A stretch of DNA of 64,000 bases, taken from assembly GCF_003952225.1 (NCBI RefSeq), contig NZ_CP034437.1:6124001-6188000 (forward strand), written 5' to 3'. A program made the position numbers and the translations under genes. Shown here one piece after another: positions 33,906-41,874 of this stretch. Position 1 is the stretch's first letter, and every line of letters begins with the position of its first letter. The DNA comes from Paenibacillus albus (lineage in GTDB: Bacteria; Bacillota; Bacilli; Paenibacillales; Paenibacillaceae). The notes below the pieces were generated by a model. That model was given only the letters and a program-made list of their open reading frames with translations. It was not told the origin of the DNA and ran no database searches.

Positions 33906-34895
33906 TTAGTTTGGCTCCGTCCATAGTGCCGTTGTCAGACGGCGTACTTCGCCTGGGCGAATCCCCTGAGCTCCTGTCAGCTCGCTTGCATAAGGCAGAT
34001 TGAACGCGTCGGTCACATACGTATAGGGTTCAATGGAGAACGCATCGTCCCAATTCGGACGGAACAGCAGCACGTAAGGGAATGCTTTATCCAATTGGTA
34101 GGCTATAGAATATCCGCGCTGAGGAATGCCGATGCGGCAGATGGAGTCTGCTGCTTGATCGAGCGTTAGCAAGGAACAGCCTAGAACGGGATAGTCCGAG
34201 AGGTTAATGCCTTCTTCGCGAATGCTTCGGCTAAACGATGTTTCCGAAGGCAGATCAGTAACGAAAGCCTGGTTCGAAACCGGCCACTCGTCCTTCGCCG
34301 GCACTTGCAGAATAACCTTGTTATCGCTTTCATATGGAACCGAGAAATAAGGATGCAGGCCATAAGCGAACGGTGCTTCATCCGTCCCATCGTTTGCGAT
34401 GGAGCTCTCCATGTGAAGCTTGCCATCAACGAGTCGGTACGTAATTGTAAAAGCTAACTCATGCGGATAATACGCCATAATATCCGGATGCTCGCTGAAG
34501 CTGAAGCGGCTCTTCGCCCATGCGCCGACGCCGTCTAATGCGCCAAACTCGACGAGATGCCAAGCTCTGCTAATGAGCTCGCCATGCAGATGATGATGCG
34601 GCGGTTCATTAATCGGCAGCTGGTAGGTGCGTCCGTTAAATGTATAAGTGCCTTCGCGAACCCGGTTAGGCGGAAATAAAATCGGCGTTCCGTATTTGGA
34701 GCACGCGAATGTTTCATTCTGAAGCGTCTGCAGGCTAACGGCTGTCTTAATAACGTCATGCCCGCCATGCTGAAAGCTGAATAGGTTGTTGCCGATATCG
34801 GGAATCAGCTTGGCGATGCTATCGCTGGCTGAATCCTTGAGCACGATCATATTGTAGCCGTCTTGAACACGGAGTTCAGCTGAATATCTGCCCAT
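33906..34895 (-). CDS. Aldose 1-epimerase (galactose mutarotase family)
   Basis: A 329-residue beta-sandwich epimerase that interconverts sugar anomers. Visible elements are NNLFSFQHGGHDVI, PILFPPNRVREG, HHHLHGELI (the catalytic histidine region, near 85), PFAYGLHPYFSVP (second His, near 175) and SIEPYTYVTDAFN (Glu near 300). The frame runs upstream to 34973 with a GTG, but that start lies inside the operator. The ATG at 34895, six bases after GGAGGGG, is preferred. First gene of the operon read from the LacI-controlled promoter at 34979-35007. Confidence 0.87.
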   Translation of the reverse strand: MGRYSAELRVQDGYNMIVLKDSASDSIAKLIPDIGNNLFSFQHGGHDVIKTAVSLQTLQNETFACSKYGTPILFPPNRVREGTYTFNGRTYQLPINEPPHHHLHGELISRAWHLVEFGALDGVGAWAKSRFSFSEHPDIMAYYPHELAFTITYRLVDGKLHMESSIANDGTDEAPFAYGLHPYFSVPYESDNKVILQVPAKDEWPVSNQAFVTDLPSETSFSRSIREEGINLSDYPVLGCSLLTLDQAADSICRIGIPQRGYSIAYQLDKAFPYVLLFRPNWDDAFSIEPYTYVTDAFNLPYASELTGAQGIRPGEVRRLTTALWTEPN

Positions 34896-34960
34896 TTCTA
34901 CCCCTCCTGGCCTATTAACAAATGGATGCCAGAGCGTTGATGCACTGTTGTTCATGCTTT

Positions 34961-34974
34961 TGTGCCCGAGCACA
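34961..34974. promoter_or_regulatory. LacI-type operator upstream of the epimerase operon
   Basis: TGTGCCCGAGCACA is a dyad with TGTGC and GCACA arms around a central CG. It begins four bases downstream of the -10 box of the minus-strand promoter, so it covers the expected transcription start. Confidence 0.85.
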
Positions 34975-34978
34975 TTTG

Positions 34979-35007
34979 ATTATATACCTCTCTTTTGATT
35001 CCTTCAA
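34979..35007 (-). promoter_or_regulatory. Sigma-A type promoter of the epimerase operon
   Basis: On the minus strand TTGAAG (35007-35002), a 17-base spacer and TATAAT (34984-34979). Close to consensus, with a palindromic operator immediately downstream. Confidence 0.82.
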
Positions 35008-35079
35008 TAGCATTATTTGCACACGCGAAAAATTTAAGAATTGAAGGATTCGCGGTCATAAAGTTGGGGCGGGATGCGG

Positions 35080-35348
35080 CTCAGCTTTGCTTGGCAAGCT
35101 GCCGATTGGGGCGGAATGCAATCTGAGAGTACTGAATCTGCACTCTCAGAGCTGCAATCGGCAGATTCTCAGGCTGAGAGTTCGTTTTATGTATTCTCAG
35201 CTTCGCCAAGCCGCCGATTGCCGCGGTTTCCTGTTCTGAGAGTACTGAATTTGTACTCTCGAACCGCATTCGGCAGATTCTCAGGCTGAGAGTTCGTTTT
35301 TTACACTCTCAGCTTCGCCAAACGGCCGATGGTCGCCGTTTATGGTCT
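35080..35348. repeat. 113-bp tandem repeat of CTGAGAG stem-loops, about 2.4 copies
   Basis: Copies begin at 35123 and 35236 (period 113), with a diverged partial copy before them at 35080-35122. Each unit holds two hairpins with CTGAGAGT/ACTCTCAG-type arms and 11-base loops (for example 35123-35149 and 35286-35312), plus GGCAGATTCTCAGGCTGAGAG and CGCCAAGC-type segments. Copy 1 has an additional GCAATCGGC/GCCGATTGC dyad. Confidence 0.85.
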
Positions 35349-35468
35349 GCTCTCCCTGCATCTTTTCCAAGCAACGTTCACCGCAGCAAACCGAAGCTCA
35401 ACTATTTGTGCGCCTTCAGCTGGTCTCGGCCTTTTTCATTATTTTTAGGTAAAAAAGGAAAAACGAGG

Positions 35469-35475
35469 CATACTA
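35469..35475 (+). promoter_or_regulatory. Possible sigma-G type -10 box of the germination operon
   Basis: CATACTA fits the forespore sigma-G -10 pattern CATnnTA and lies about 50 bases before the first start codon. The matching -35 is poor, so the call is tentative. Confidence 0.3.
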
Positions 35476-35524
35476 ACGGATGCGAAGCAGTCCATTCATG
35501 CAGCGAAGGGGGGCAGACAGGTTG

Positions 35525-37120
35525 ATGATGATAAGACGATCAGCTCGATCCAAAGGCGGCAACGACGACGGAAACAGCAGGAATAACACTAATCGGAACA
35601 GCGGTAATCTCTCTGTGCCTCGCGGCCATCTCGAAACGAAACTGGAGGCGAACATTGAGCGGATCAAGACCGAGGTTGCCGCAAGTCCAGACCTGATCGT
35701 GCGCCGATTCACGCTGCGAACCGGACAGCATCAGCATGTAGCGGCTGTCTATCTGGAGACGATTACAGACAAGGAAACGGTCAACGAATTCGTCATGCGT
35801 TCCTTAATGTCGCCTTTTCTACCTGAAATACCGGAGGGAGGAGCGACACCTGAAGAAGCGTTCAAATATATTTGTGACAATGCCTTAGCCGTTGGGCAAG
35901 TTGAAGTGTTGGACAATTGGACGACGATGCTCCTGGAGCTGTTAACGGGCAAGACGCTCCTCTTTGTCGACGGCTGGGATCAATGCATCAGCTGCAGCAC
36001 AATTGGCGGCGACAAGCGGGCGGTATCAGAGGCGAGCACCCAGGTCGTCATTCGCGGCCCTAAGGATAGCTTCACGGAATCGCTCCCAACGAACATAGCG
36101 CTAATCCGCAGGCGGATTCGAAGCGAGAAATTCGGCTTCGAAGCGATTAAGATTGGCCGGGTGACGCAAACGAACGTTGCTATGCTCTATATCGAAGGTA
36201 TCGTCAAGGAAGAGATCAAGCAAGAAGTGCGCAAGCGGCTTGAGAAAATCGACACTGATGCGATTCTGGAGTCCGGCTATATCGAGGAGTTCATCGAGGA
36301 CAACTGGAGTTCTCCTTTTCCGACCATCTATAACACCGAGCGGCCCGATGTCATTGCGGCGAACCTGCTTGAAGGGCGCATCGCGATTGTCGTGGACGGC
36401 ACTCCATTCGCCTTGGTTGTGCCAACGATTCTGCCTCAATTCTTCGCGTCGGCCGAGGATTATTACCAGCGGTACGATATCGGCACTTTTCTCCGTCTGC
36501 TGCGGTATGCCGCCTTCGTCATCTCGCTCTTCGGCCCAGCGGTCTATATTGCGTTAACGACCTTCCATCAGGAGATGCTGCCAACGACACTGCTCATTAA
36601 CCTCTCCGGTGCAAGGGAAGGCGTACCATTCCCTGCGCTAATTGAGGCGTTCGCGATGGAGCTCAGCTTCGAGATTCTGCGGGAGGCTGGGGTTCGGATG
36701 CCGCGGGCCGTCGGGCAAGCGGTTTCCATCGTCGGTGCGCTCGTCCTTGGCGAAGCCGCTGTTCAAGCCGGTATCGTCTCGCCGATTATGGTTATCGTCG
36801 TATCGATCACAGCGATCGCAAACTTCTCCATCGCTGCTTATAACCTGGCTATTACTGCACGGCTGCTGCGTTTTCTCTTCATGATTGCAGCGGGCATGCT
36901 CGGCTTCTACGGCATTATTCTCGGTTTCATTATGCTGGTTGCTCATATGAATGCACTGCGCTCGTTCGGCGTCTCATTCCTGTCGCCGCTCGTTCCGTTC
37001 AAATTCAAGCAATTGAAGGACGTCTTCGTCCGACTGCCGCACTGGAGCTTTACAGAACGGCCCGATGACACATCGGATAATACAACTCGGATGCCTTCGG
37101 GACAGAAGCCGCAAACTTAA
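35525..37120 (+). CDS. GerA-type spore germination receptor A subunit
   Basis: A 531-residue A subunit of a nutrient germinant receptor in the spore inner membrane. A long hydrophilic N-terminal domain (1 to about 290) carries a GGND/NNTNRNSGN low-complexity head. It is followed by a membrane region with several helices (YAAFVISLFGPAVYIALTTF, MVIVVSITAIANFSIAAYNLAI, FLFMIAAGMLGFYGIILGFIML) and the typical FPALIEAFAMELSFEILREAGVRMP segment. The frame opens at 35480; TTG at 35522 and ATG at 35525 both suit the GGGGGG site, and the ATG is used here. First gene of an A-C-B operon. Confidence 0.92.
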   Translation: MMIRRSARSKGGNDDGNSRNNTNRNSGNLSVPRGHLETKLEANIERIKTEVAASPDLIVRRFTLRTGQHQHVAAVYLETITDKETVNEFVMRSLMSPFLPEIPEGGATPEEAFKYICDNALAVGQVEVLDNWTTMLLELLTGKTLLFVDGWDQCISCSTIGGDKRAVSEASTQVVIRGPKDSFTESLPTNIALIRRRIRSEKFGFEAIKIGRVTQTNVAMLYIEGIVKEEIKQEVRKRLEKIDTDAILESGYIEEFIEDNWSSPFPTIYNTERPDVIAANLLEGRIAIVVDGTPFALVVPTILPQFFASAEDYYQRYDIGTFLRLLRYAAFVISLFGPAVYIALTTFHQEMLPTTLLINLSGAREGVPFPALIEAFAMELSFEILREAGVRMPRAVGQAVSIVGALVLGEAAVQAGIVSPIMVIVVSITAIANFSIAAYNLAITARLLRFLFMIAAGMLGFYGIILGFIMLVAHMNALRSFGVSFLSPLVPFKFKQLKDVFVRLPHWSFTERPDDTSDNTTRMPSGQKPQT

Positions 37121-37153
37121 AAAGGACGTGCGAACGAGGAGGAACAAGAACGG

Positions 37154-38371
37154 ATGAGAGCAGGATTGCGGATTGTAAAAATCATTCTGGCGGCAGCCGT
37201 CCTTGTCACTTCCGCCTTGCTCGTAACCGGCTGCTGGAACAGCCGAGAGCTTAATAAGCTCGCTATCGTGACAGCGATGGCAATTGATAAGACGGATAAA
37301 GATGAATATAAACTAGCTTTCCAAGTCGTTATGCCCGGCGAGCTAAGCAATTCGGTTAAGGGCGGCGGCGGCGGCGCTCCGTTCTCCGTCTACACCGTGA
37401 AGTCGAAGACACTGTTCGAAGGCATCCGAAAAGCGTCGAAGCAAGTTCCGCGCCAGCTGTTCTTTTCCCACATCCAGGTCGTCATCCTAGGAGAGCGTCT
37501 TGCTAAGTCTGGAATCGAAGAGATTTTCGATTTCTTCGAGCGCTCTCATGAGGTGCGGCTCACCTCGATGCTGCTCGTAGCAAGAGGAGCTACGCCGGAG
37601 AAACTGGTCAGCACGCTTGTTCCACTCGCGCCTATTCAAGCTGATGCACTGATGGGTTCAGCCGAATTCTCTTCAAAGATTTGGTCCAACACGCCAGTTA
37701 TCGGCATTGATGATGCCATTCGCAAGCTCATTAATCCAGGCGTTGAACCATCGATCAGCGGCCTGAGGCTGCTCGGAAACGATCAGGATGTATCGAGCAA
37801 AAGCAATCTCGAGAAAACGCGGCCGCCTTATCATCTCGAAGTAACCGGCGTCGCCATGTTCCGAAAAGGGAAACTCGTCGGTTGGCTTGAGAATGATAAA
37901 GCACGAGGTTATATGTTTGTTATCAATCGAATGCACAGCACCATTATGAATCTCAGCTGCCAGGACTTGCAAGACGGGATTGCACTCGAGGTTATTAAGA
38001 GCAAGACCAAGACGGACGTATCCATTCAGAATGGTGTCGTCAAAGTGAAAATCAACGTCATGGCCGAAGGAAATATATCCGAGGTAAAATGCGGCGTTCC
38101 GCTTGACGATCTCGAGGTGCTGAGCAAGATGGAGAAAGAATGGGGCGATCACACGATCGCGGACATGAAGGATGCGATCAAGAACGCCCAATCGCTTCAC
38201 ACCGACGTCTTCGGCTTTGGCGAAGTGCTGCAGCGCCAGCATCCTAAGCAGTGGCGGAAGGTGGAGAAGGATTGGGAGGACAAGTTCACCAATGCGGAAG
38301 TTAGCATCGTGTTCCAAGGGCAGATACTGCGGACAGGCATGAGAGGCAAGTCGCTCCTCGAGAAACCTTAA
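37154..38371 (+). CDS. GerC-type spore germination lipoprotein
   Basis: A 405-residue lipoprotein subunit of the germinant receptor. The signal peptide ends LLVTGC, and CWNSRELNKLAIVTAMAIDK is the family's usual mature start. Other family stretches include FFSHIQVVILGERLAKSGI and the C-terminal GFGEVLQRQHPKQWRKVEKDW. A GGGGG run at about residue 73 is unusual. ATG at 37154 follows AACGAGGAGGAACAAGAACGG and lies 33 bases after the A subunit gene. Confidence 0.92.
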   Translation: MRAGLRIVKIILAAAVLVTSALLVTGCWNSRELNKLAIVTAMAIDKTDKDEYKLAFQVVMPGELSNSVKGGGGGAPFSVYTVKSKTLFEGIRKASKQVPRQLFFSHIQVVILGERLAKSGIEEIFDFFERSHEVRLTSMLLVARGATPEKLVSTLVPLAPIQADALMGSAEFSSKIWSNTPVIGIDDAIRKLINPGVEPSISGLRLLGNDQDVSSKSNLEKTRPPYHLEVTGVAMFRKGKLVGWLENDKARGYMFVINRMHSTIMNLSCQDLQDGIALEVIKSKTKTDVSIQNGVVKVKINVMAEGNISEVKCGVPLDDLEVLSKMEKEWGDHTIADMKDAIKNAQSLHTDVFGFGEVLQRQHPKQWRKVEKDWEDKFTNAEVSIVFQGQILRTGMRGKSLLEKP

Positions 38372-38392
38372 ACCGGCAAGGAGGCAAATCGC

Positions 38393-39523
38393 TTGAAAAA
38401 TCCGATTGAGAACATTGGCCCTCTGCATCTTTTTGCATGGATAACTTTATTCGAGCTGGGTACGGCCGTTGTCATTCCCGTCGGCATGGATGCGAAGCAG
38501 GACGCCTGGATTGTAACGCTAAGCGGCTGTTTGATCGGAATCGCGTTCTTCTCCCTTGTGTTTGGCGGCTTGTACAAGTTATATCCGGACATGCCGTTAA
38601 CCGCGTATACGCGCAGAATTGTCGGGCCCTTCCTCGGCTGGCTGATCGGCTTCAGCTATCTGCTCTATTTCATGTACATTGCAAGCCGGAATATGCGCGA
38701 CTTCATCGATCTGCTTACAGCAGCAGCTTATGATGCAACGCCTATGTTTGCACTTGGCGCATTCATGCTGATTGCCGTTGGCTACATCATTAGCCTAGGG
38801 ATCGAAGTATTTGGCCGGACGGCTTTCATCTTCTTCATGCTCTGCTGCTTCGTGTTTCTGTTTATCATCGCTCTGGTGCTCTTGTCGGATTTATCGGACT
38901 TTCATCGGATCGAGCCTGTTCTGGGCGATGGCTGGAAGCCGGTATGGAAAGCCCTCCTCCCGACAGGTCTGACGTTCCCATTCGGAGAAATGATCGTGAT
39001 GACGATGTTTCTGCCTTACCTGAACAAGAAGTATAAAGCGGTTCGCATCAGTATCGGCGCCATGGCATTCAGCGCAATACTGCTGTGTGTCGCAACGTTC
39101 GTGAATATCTCGGTGCTCGGGGTCGAAATCGCATCAAGGGCGACATTCCCGCTCTTTACCTCGCTTAGCCGGCTGCGGCTTGCAGAAATTGTGCAGCGGC
39201 TGGATTCCGTTGTCTTGTTCCTGCTCATCATTACAAGCTTCTTCAAGATCGGCACATTCATGTTCGCCTCCATCCTTGCCGCGCGCGATCTGTTCAAGAT
39301 TAGCAACTATAAGACGCTTGTCATGCCGATTGGCATTATCGTCCTGCTAACCTCGCTCACGGTTGCCGGCAATTTGACGGAGCATCTGAAGGAAGGACTA
39401 AAGCTCGTGCCGTACTATATGCATCTGCCGCTGCAGTTCGCGATTCCGGTGTTCTTACTGCTGATCGGCCTGCTCCGGCGCGCCATCCGCAGTCGGCGAT
39501 CCTCTACTTCCACTTCCTCTTGA
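38393..39523 (+). CDS. GerB-type spore germination receptor B subunit (permease-like)
   Basis: A 376-residue integral membrane protein of the APC-like germination permease family with about ten helices, beginning IENIGPLHLFAWITLFELGTAVV. It probably forms the germinant-binding or transport part of the receptor. Start is TTG at 38393, eight bases after GGAGG. The 3' end overlaps by 69 bases a convergent gene on the other strand (39455-39817). It ends with an SRRSSTSTSS tail. Confidence 0.92.
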   Translation: MKNPIENIGPLHLFAWITLFELGTAVVIPVGMDAKQDAWIVTLSGCLIGIAFFSLVFGGLYKLYPDMPLTAYTRRIVGPFLGWLIGFSYLLYFMYIASRNMRDFIDLLTAAAYDATPMFALGAFMLIAVGYIISLGIEVFGRTAFIFFMLCCFVFLFIIALVLLSDLSDFHRIEPVLGDGWKPVWKALLPTGLTFPFGEMIVMTMFLPYLNKKYKAVRISIGAMAFSAILLCVATFVNISVLGVEIASRATFPLFTSLSRLRLAEIVQRLDSVVLFLLIITSFFKIGTFMFASILAARDLFKISNYKTLVMPIGIIVLLTSLTVAGNLTEHLKEGLKLVPYYMHLPLQFAIPVFLLLIGLLRRAIRSRRSSTSTSS

Positions 39524-39817
39524 TTCATCGCCTGTTGCGCCGTTGTTATCCGTTTGTTTGCCTGGCAGCATGCGCTGCACGATCAGGTAGAGCGGCTTGC
39601 GAATGAACATGAAGACAAGCACCACCATAATGAGCTTCTCAATAGGGTCCAGCATCAGGAACGGGTATGTAAAATTGCGCAGCATTCGGCTTGGCGGCAG
39701 CTTCAGCAGCATATCCATCATGAGATCGACAGCGATGAGGCTAGGCAGGAGCAAGGCGAATACCGCGTAAGGCTTCACGTTCTTCATAGCCGTCACACGC
39801 TCCGTTTCTTTCGTCAT
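39455..39817 (-). CDS. Small two-helix membrane protein, possible Ger D-type subunit
   Basis: A protein of up to 120 residues with two predicted membrane helices (YAVFALLLPSLIAVDLMMDML and IEKLIMVVLVFMFIRKPLYLI) and a hydrophilic low-complexity tail. Start could be ATG 39817 or the ATG at about 39787 (MKNVKPYAVF), 12 bases after GGAG. The tail is antisense to the last 69 bases of the B subunit gene. Small two-helix D proteins are known beside some Bacillus ger operons and modulate germination. This protein has that shape but is convergent, so the link is inference. Confidence 0.6.
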   Translation of the reverse strand: MTKETERVTAMKNVKPYAVFALLLPSLIAVDLMMDMLLKLPPSRMLRNFTYPFLMLDPIEKLIMVVLVFMFIRKPLYLIVQRMLPGKQTDNNGATGDESRGSGSRGSPTADGAPEQADQQ

Positions 39818-39863
39818 TGAGCGTATTATTTCCCAAACTGCCGCCTGTTAGCATAAACGCCAA

Positions 39864-39891
39864 AGACCGCCAGCTCTTAGCTGACGGCCTT
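39864..39891 (-). terminator. Possible terminator after the hydrolase gene
   Basis: AGACCGCCAGCT pairs with AGCTGACGGCCT (one mismatch) around a CTT loop. On the minus strand only a short CTTTGG follows, so strength is doubtful. Confidence 0.4.
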
Positions 39892-39990
39892 ATCATGCAC
39901 GTGTTCGATTTTAATGGTATGCTTCGATTATCGTATTGTTCACGGTTCCGTGTAGATCATAACTCCTGTCGAGCTGCGCCGCCCTCCGCG

Positions 39991-40794
39991 TTAATCCCGA
40001 GAAGCTTCTATCAGCTTCACTGCATAGTAAGCAGGCTGCGTATGGAAATAGGTCATGTGGTCGCCCTCTGCAACGACGAGGCGGAACATGCCCAGTCTGC
40101 TGGACATGTGCGGGTGCCAACCGTAGCCCTCTCCTTGCTGAACGGCGTTGTCCCCGGTCAGAAACAGATAGCTTCGCGGCGTCTGCAGCGCATAAAATTT
40201 CTTCAGATCCAGCTTCTCGAACAACGGCTTCGCGGGCTCTGGGCGGATCTCGCTGTAAAGGTGACGCGCATATGCTTCATCAGCCAGGTTCACGAACGTA
40301 TCCCGAAACAGCGGATATGGCAGCATAATGGTGTCGCTAGCGCCGGATGCTTTGCGAAGCTGCTCAAAGCCGCTCAACGCCGAGGGTGGGAATTGATCTG
40401 CGAGCGATTCCCCGTCGCCTATCACGAATCCGTCCATGAAGACCATACGCTTCAGGCGGTCCGGCACAAGCTCCGCGGCCTTCTGGACGACAGAGCCGCC
40501 GAAGCTGTGGCCAACGAGAATGACATCCTTCAAGTTGTGACCGATGATAAAGTCGGCGACGGCCTTCGATATCATGCCGTGCGTCACGTGCGTGTTCGGA
40601 TCACCGCCGTGACCCGGATATTCCGGCGCATAGACGATATGTCCTCTCGCTGCGAGCTCTGCACCAACGTTTCGCCAGAAGCTTGAATGCGCCCAAGATC
40701 CGTGTACAAGCACGAACGTAAGCGGCTTTCCCAAATTGCCGTGACGATAATCTGAGGGCCAGTAGCCCGAATGAACATAATTTGCATGATACAT
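39991..40794 (-). CDS. Alpha/beta-fold hydrolase
   Basis: A 267-residue hydrolase of the alpha/beta superfamily, probably an esterase-like enzyme acting in the cytoplasm. The oxyanion region is VLVHGSWAHSSFW near 28-40, the nucleophile elbow is GHSFGG near 94-99 (Ser96), and the likely catalytic His is in EGDHMTYF near 247. It resembles the salicylate-esterase/hydroxynitrile-lyase-like group. ATG at 40794 follows GAGAGGAACGTTGTT. Single gene; substrate unknown. Confidence 0.85.
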   Translation of the reverse strand: MYHANYVHSGYWPSDYRHGNLGKPLTFVLVHGSWAHSSFWRNVGAELAARGHIVYAPEYPGHGGDPNTHVTHGMISKAVADFIIGHNLKDVILVGHSFGGSVVQKAAELVPDRLKRMVFMDGFVIGDGESLADQFPPSALSGFEQLRKASGASDTIMLPYPLFRDTFVNLADEAYARHLYSEIRPEPAKPLFEKLDLKKFYALQTPRSYLFLTGDNAVQQGEGYGWHPHMSSRLGMFRLVVAEGDHMTYFHTQPAYYAVKLIEASRD

Positions 40795-41016
40795 AACAAC
40801 GTTCCTCTCTAAATAGATATACGCCTATTTTATGAAAGCAACGTTAGCGAGGTTCAGCCTCAACCTTTAGTTTATTTATCCCTTAACGCAAAATTTGTCG
40901 AATCGTGGCGATTCAAAAACAGCCAAAGCTGTTTAATGTAATAAGTATGAGATATGCGAAGCAGTCTTACTCATGAAATAATGATCCGAATTATATAGCG
41001 AAAAGGAGTGCTCAAA

Positions 41017-41421
41017 GTGGAAATCAGATCGTTCTTATTACCTAAAGAAGAAGTTTCATTCCTTACGACAGCCGCAACGATGAAGACGGCGGTCGACAAG
41101 CTGGATGCTTGCCATTACACGGCCATTCCAGTCATCGACGAGGAAGGTAAATACGTCGGGACGCTGTCCGAAGGGGATTTGTTATGGAAGCTGAAGCGCA
41201 CGCCCGGCCTTCATTTCGATAACATGCACGAGGTGTCCATCACCGATGTCAAGAAACGCATTTACAATGAATGCGTCGCCGTTGACGCCCAGATGGAGGA
41301 TATGCTAACGCTCGCGGCCGACCAGAATTTCGTGCCTGTCGTCGACGACGACCGTCTGTTCCTTGGCATCATCCGCCGCAGGGATATTATCGAATATTAC
41401 ACTCGCAATATTACGGACTAA
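41017..41421 (+). CDS. CBS-domain protein
   Basis: A 134-residue protein made of two CBS motifs (roughly 15-60 and 80-130), the pair that binds adenine nucleotides. Typical segments are HYTAIPVIDEEGKYVGTLSEGDLL and NFVPVVDDDRLFLGIIRRRDII. The open frame starts with GTG at 41008, which abuts the GGAG. The GTG at 41017, eight bases after it, is the better start and gives MEIRSFLLPKEEV. A strong terminator follows. Probably an energy-sensing regulator of an unlinked target. Confidence 0.87.
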   Translation: MEIRSFLLPKEEVSFLTTAATMKTAVDKLDACHYTAIPVIDEEGKYVGTLSEGDLLWKLKRTPGLHFDNMHEVSITDVKKRIYNECVAVDAQMEDMLTLAADQNFVPVVDDDRLFLGIIRRRDIIEYYTRNITD

Positions 41422-41435
41422 GCTTACCTTATTCC

Positions 41436-41482
41436 AAAAAGAGGACACACAGCGTCGCTGCACGCTGGATGTCCTCTTTTTT
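41436..41482 (+). terminator. Rho-independent terminator after the CBS gene
   Basis: AAAAAGAGGACA pairs with TGTCCTCTTTTTT, with an inner GCGT/ACGC stem. Confidence 0.92.
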
Positions 41483-41624
41483 CTATTACACCTCGAGGCG
41501 CAAATGCCCCTTAAAACCTTCACCAAAACTAGACATTTTCCACCCTTTTACACCTCTACTCCTGCCGCTGATTTCATGCTACCTTTATACATACACTTCG
41601 CTTTGTTCAAAGGAGAGAGTACAA

Positions 41625-41789
41625 ATGAGAATGATTTATGAAAACTACCGAGGCTTTCAAATTTACCAAAATGATGACTCGTACAATGCGGTCACGCAGA
41701 ATCTGATCTTCAATCACAGCCAGCTCAGTCAGCTCTTGAACAAAATCGATCTTTATCTCGATAGTCAAGTCCTGCATATCGCAACGTAG
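41625..41789 (+). CDS. 54-residue hypothetical protein
   Basis: A short protein starting MRMIYENYRGFQIYQNDD behind AAAGGAGAGAGTACAA. It has a tyrosine-rich N-terminus and a C-terminal helix (SQLSQLLNKIDLYLDSQ), no membrane segment and no cysteine. The good ribosome binding site and isolated position support a real gene. Family not recognised. Confidence 0.6.
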   Translation: MRMIYENYRGFQIYQNDDSYNAVTQNLIFNHSQLSQLLNKIDLYLDSQVLHIAT

Positions 41790-41831
41790 GATCTTGACTT
41801 ATACGTCAAATTGTAAGCGTATACAATATAA

Positions 41832-41866
41832 AAAAGACATGCATCCCCTGAAGGCGGTGCATGTCC
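41832..41866 (-). terminator. Terminator of the ligase/oxidase operon
   Basis: GACATGCATC(CC) pairs with (GG)GTGCATGTC around a short loop. The minus strand continues TTTTTTATA. Confidence 0.88.
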
Positions 41867-41874
41867 TCACTTAT

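Larger units (their letters stand above)
35008..35524. other. Repeat-rich intergenic region before the germination operon
   Basis: Between the divergent epimerase and germination operons. It holds a 2.4-copy tandem repeat at 35080-35348 made of CTGAGAG stem-loops, a possible sporulation-type -10 at 35469, and the GGGGGG ribosome binding site at about 35508-35513. No gene seen. Confidence 0.6.

Noticed and set aside
35080..35348. Rho-independent terminators in the stem-loop zone
   Set aside because: The stems lack following T-runs, except for a loop T-tract, and lie upstream of both flanking operons, where termination would serve no gene.
37673..38428. Minus-strand 251-codon frame
   Set aside because: Antisense to the GerC lipoprotein gene, which is confidently identified.
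40895..40945. Small hairpins (GAATCG/CGATTC and AAACAGC/GCTGTTT) before the CBS gene
   Set aside because: Short stems in an AT-rich leader; they match no riboswitch or T-box layout I recognise.
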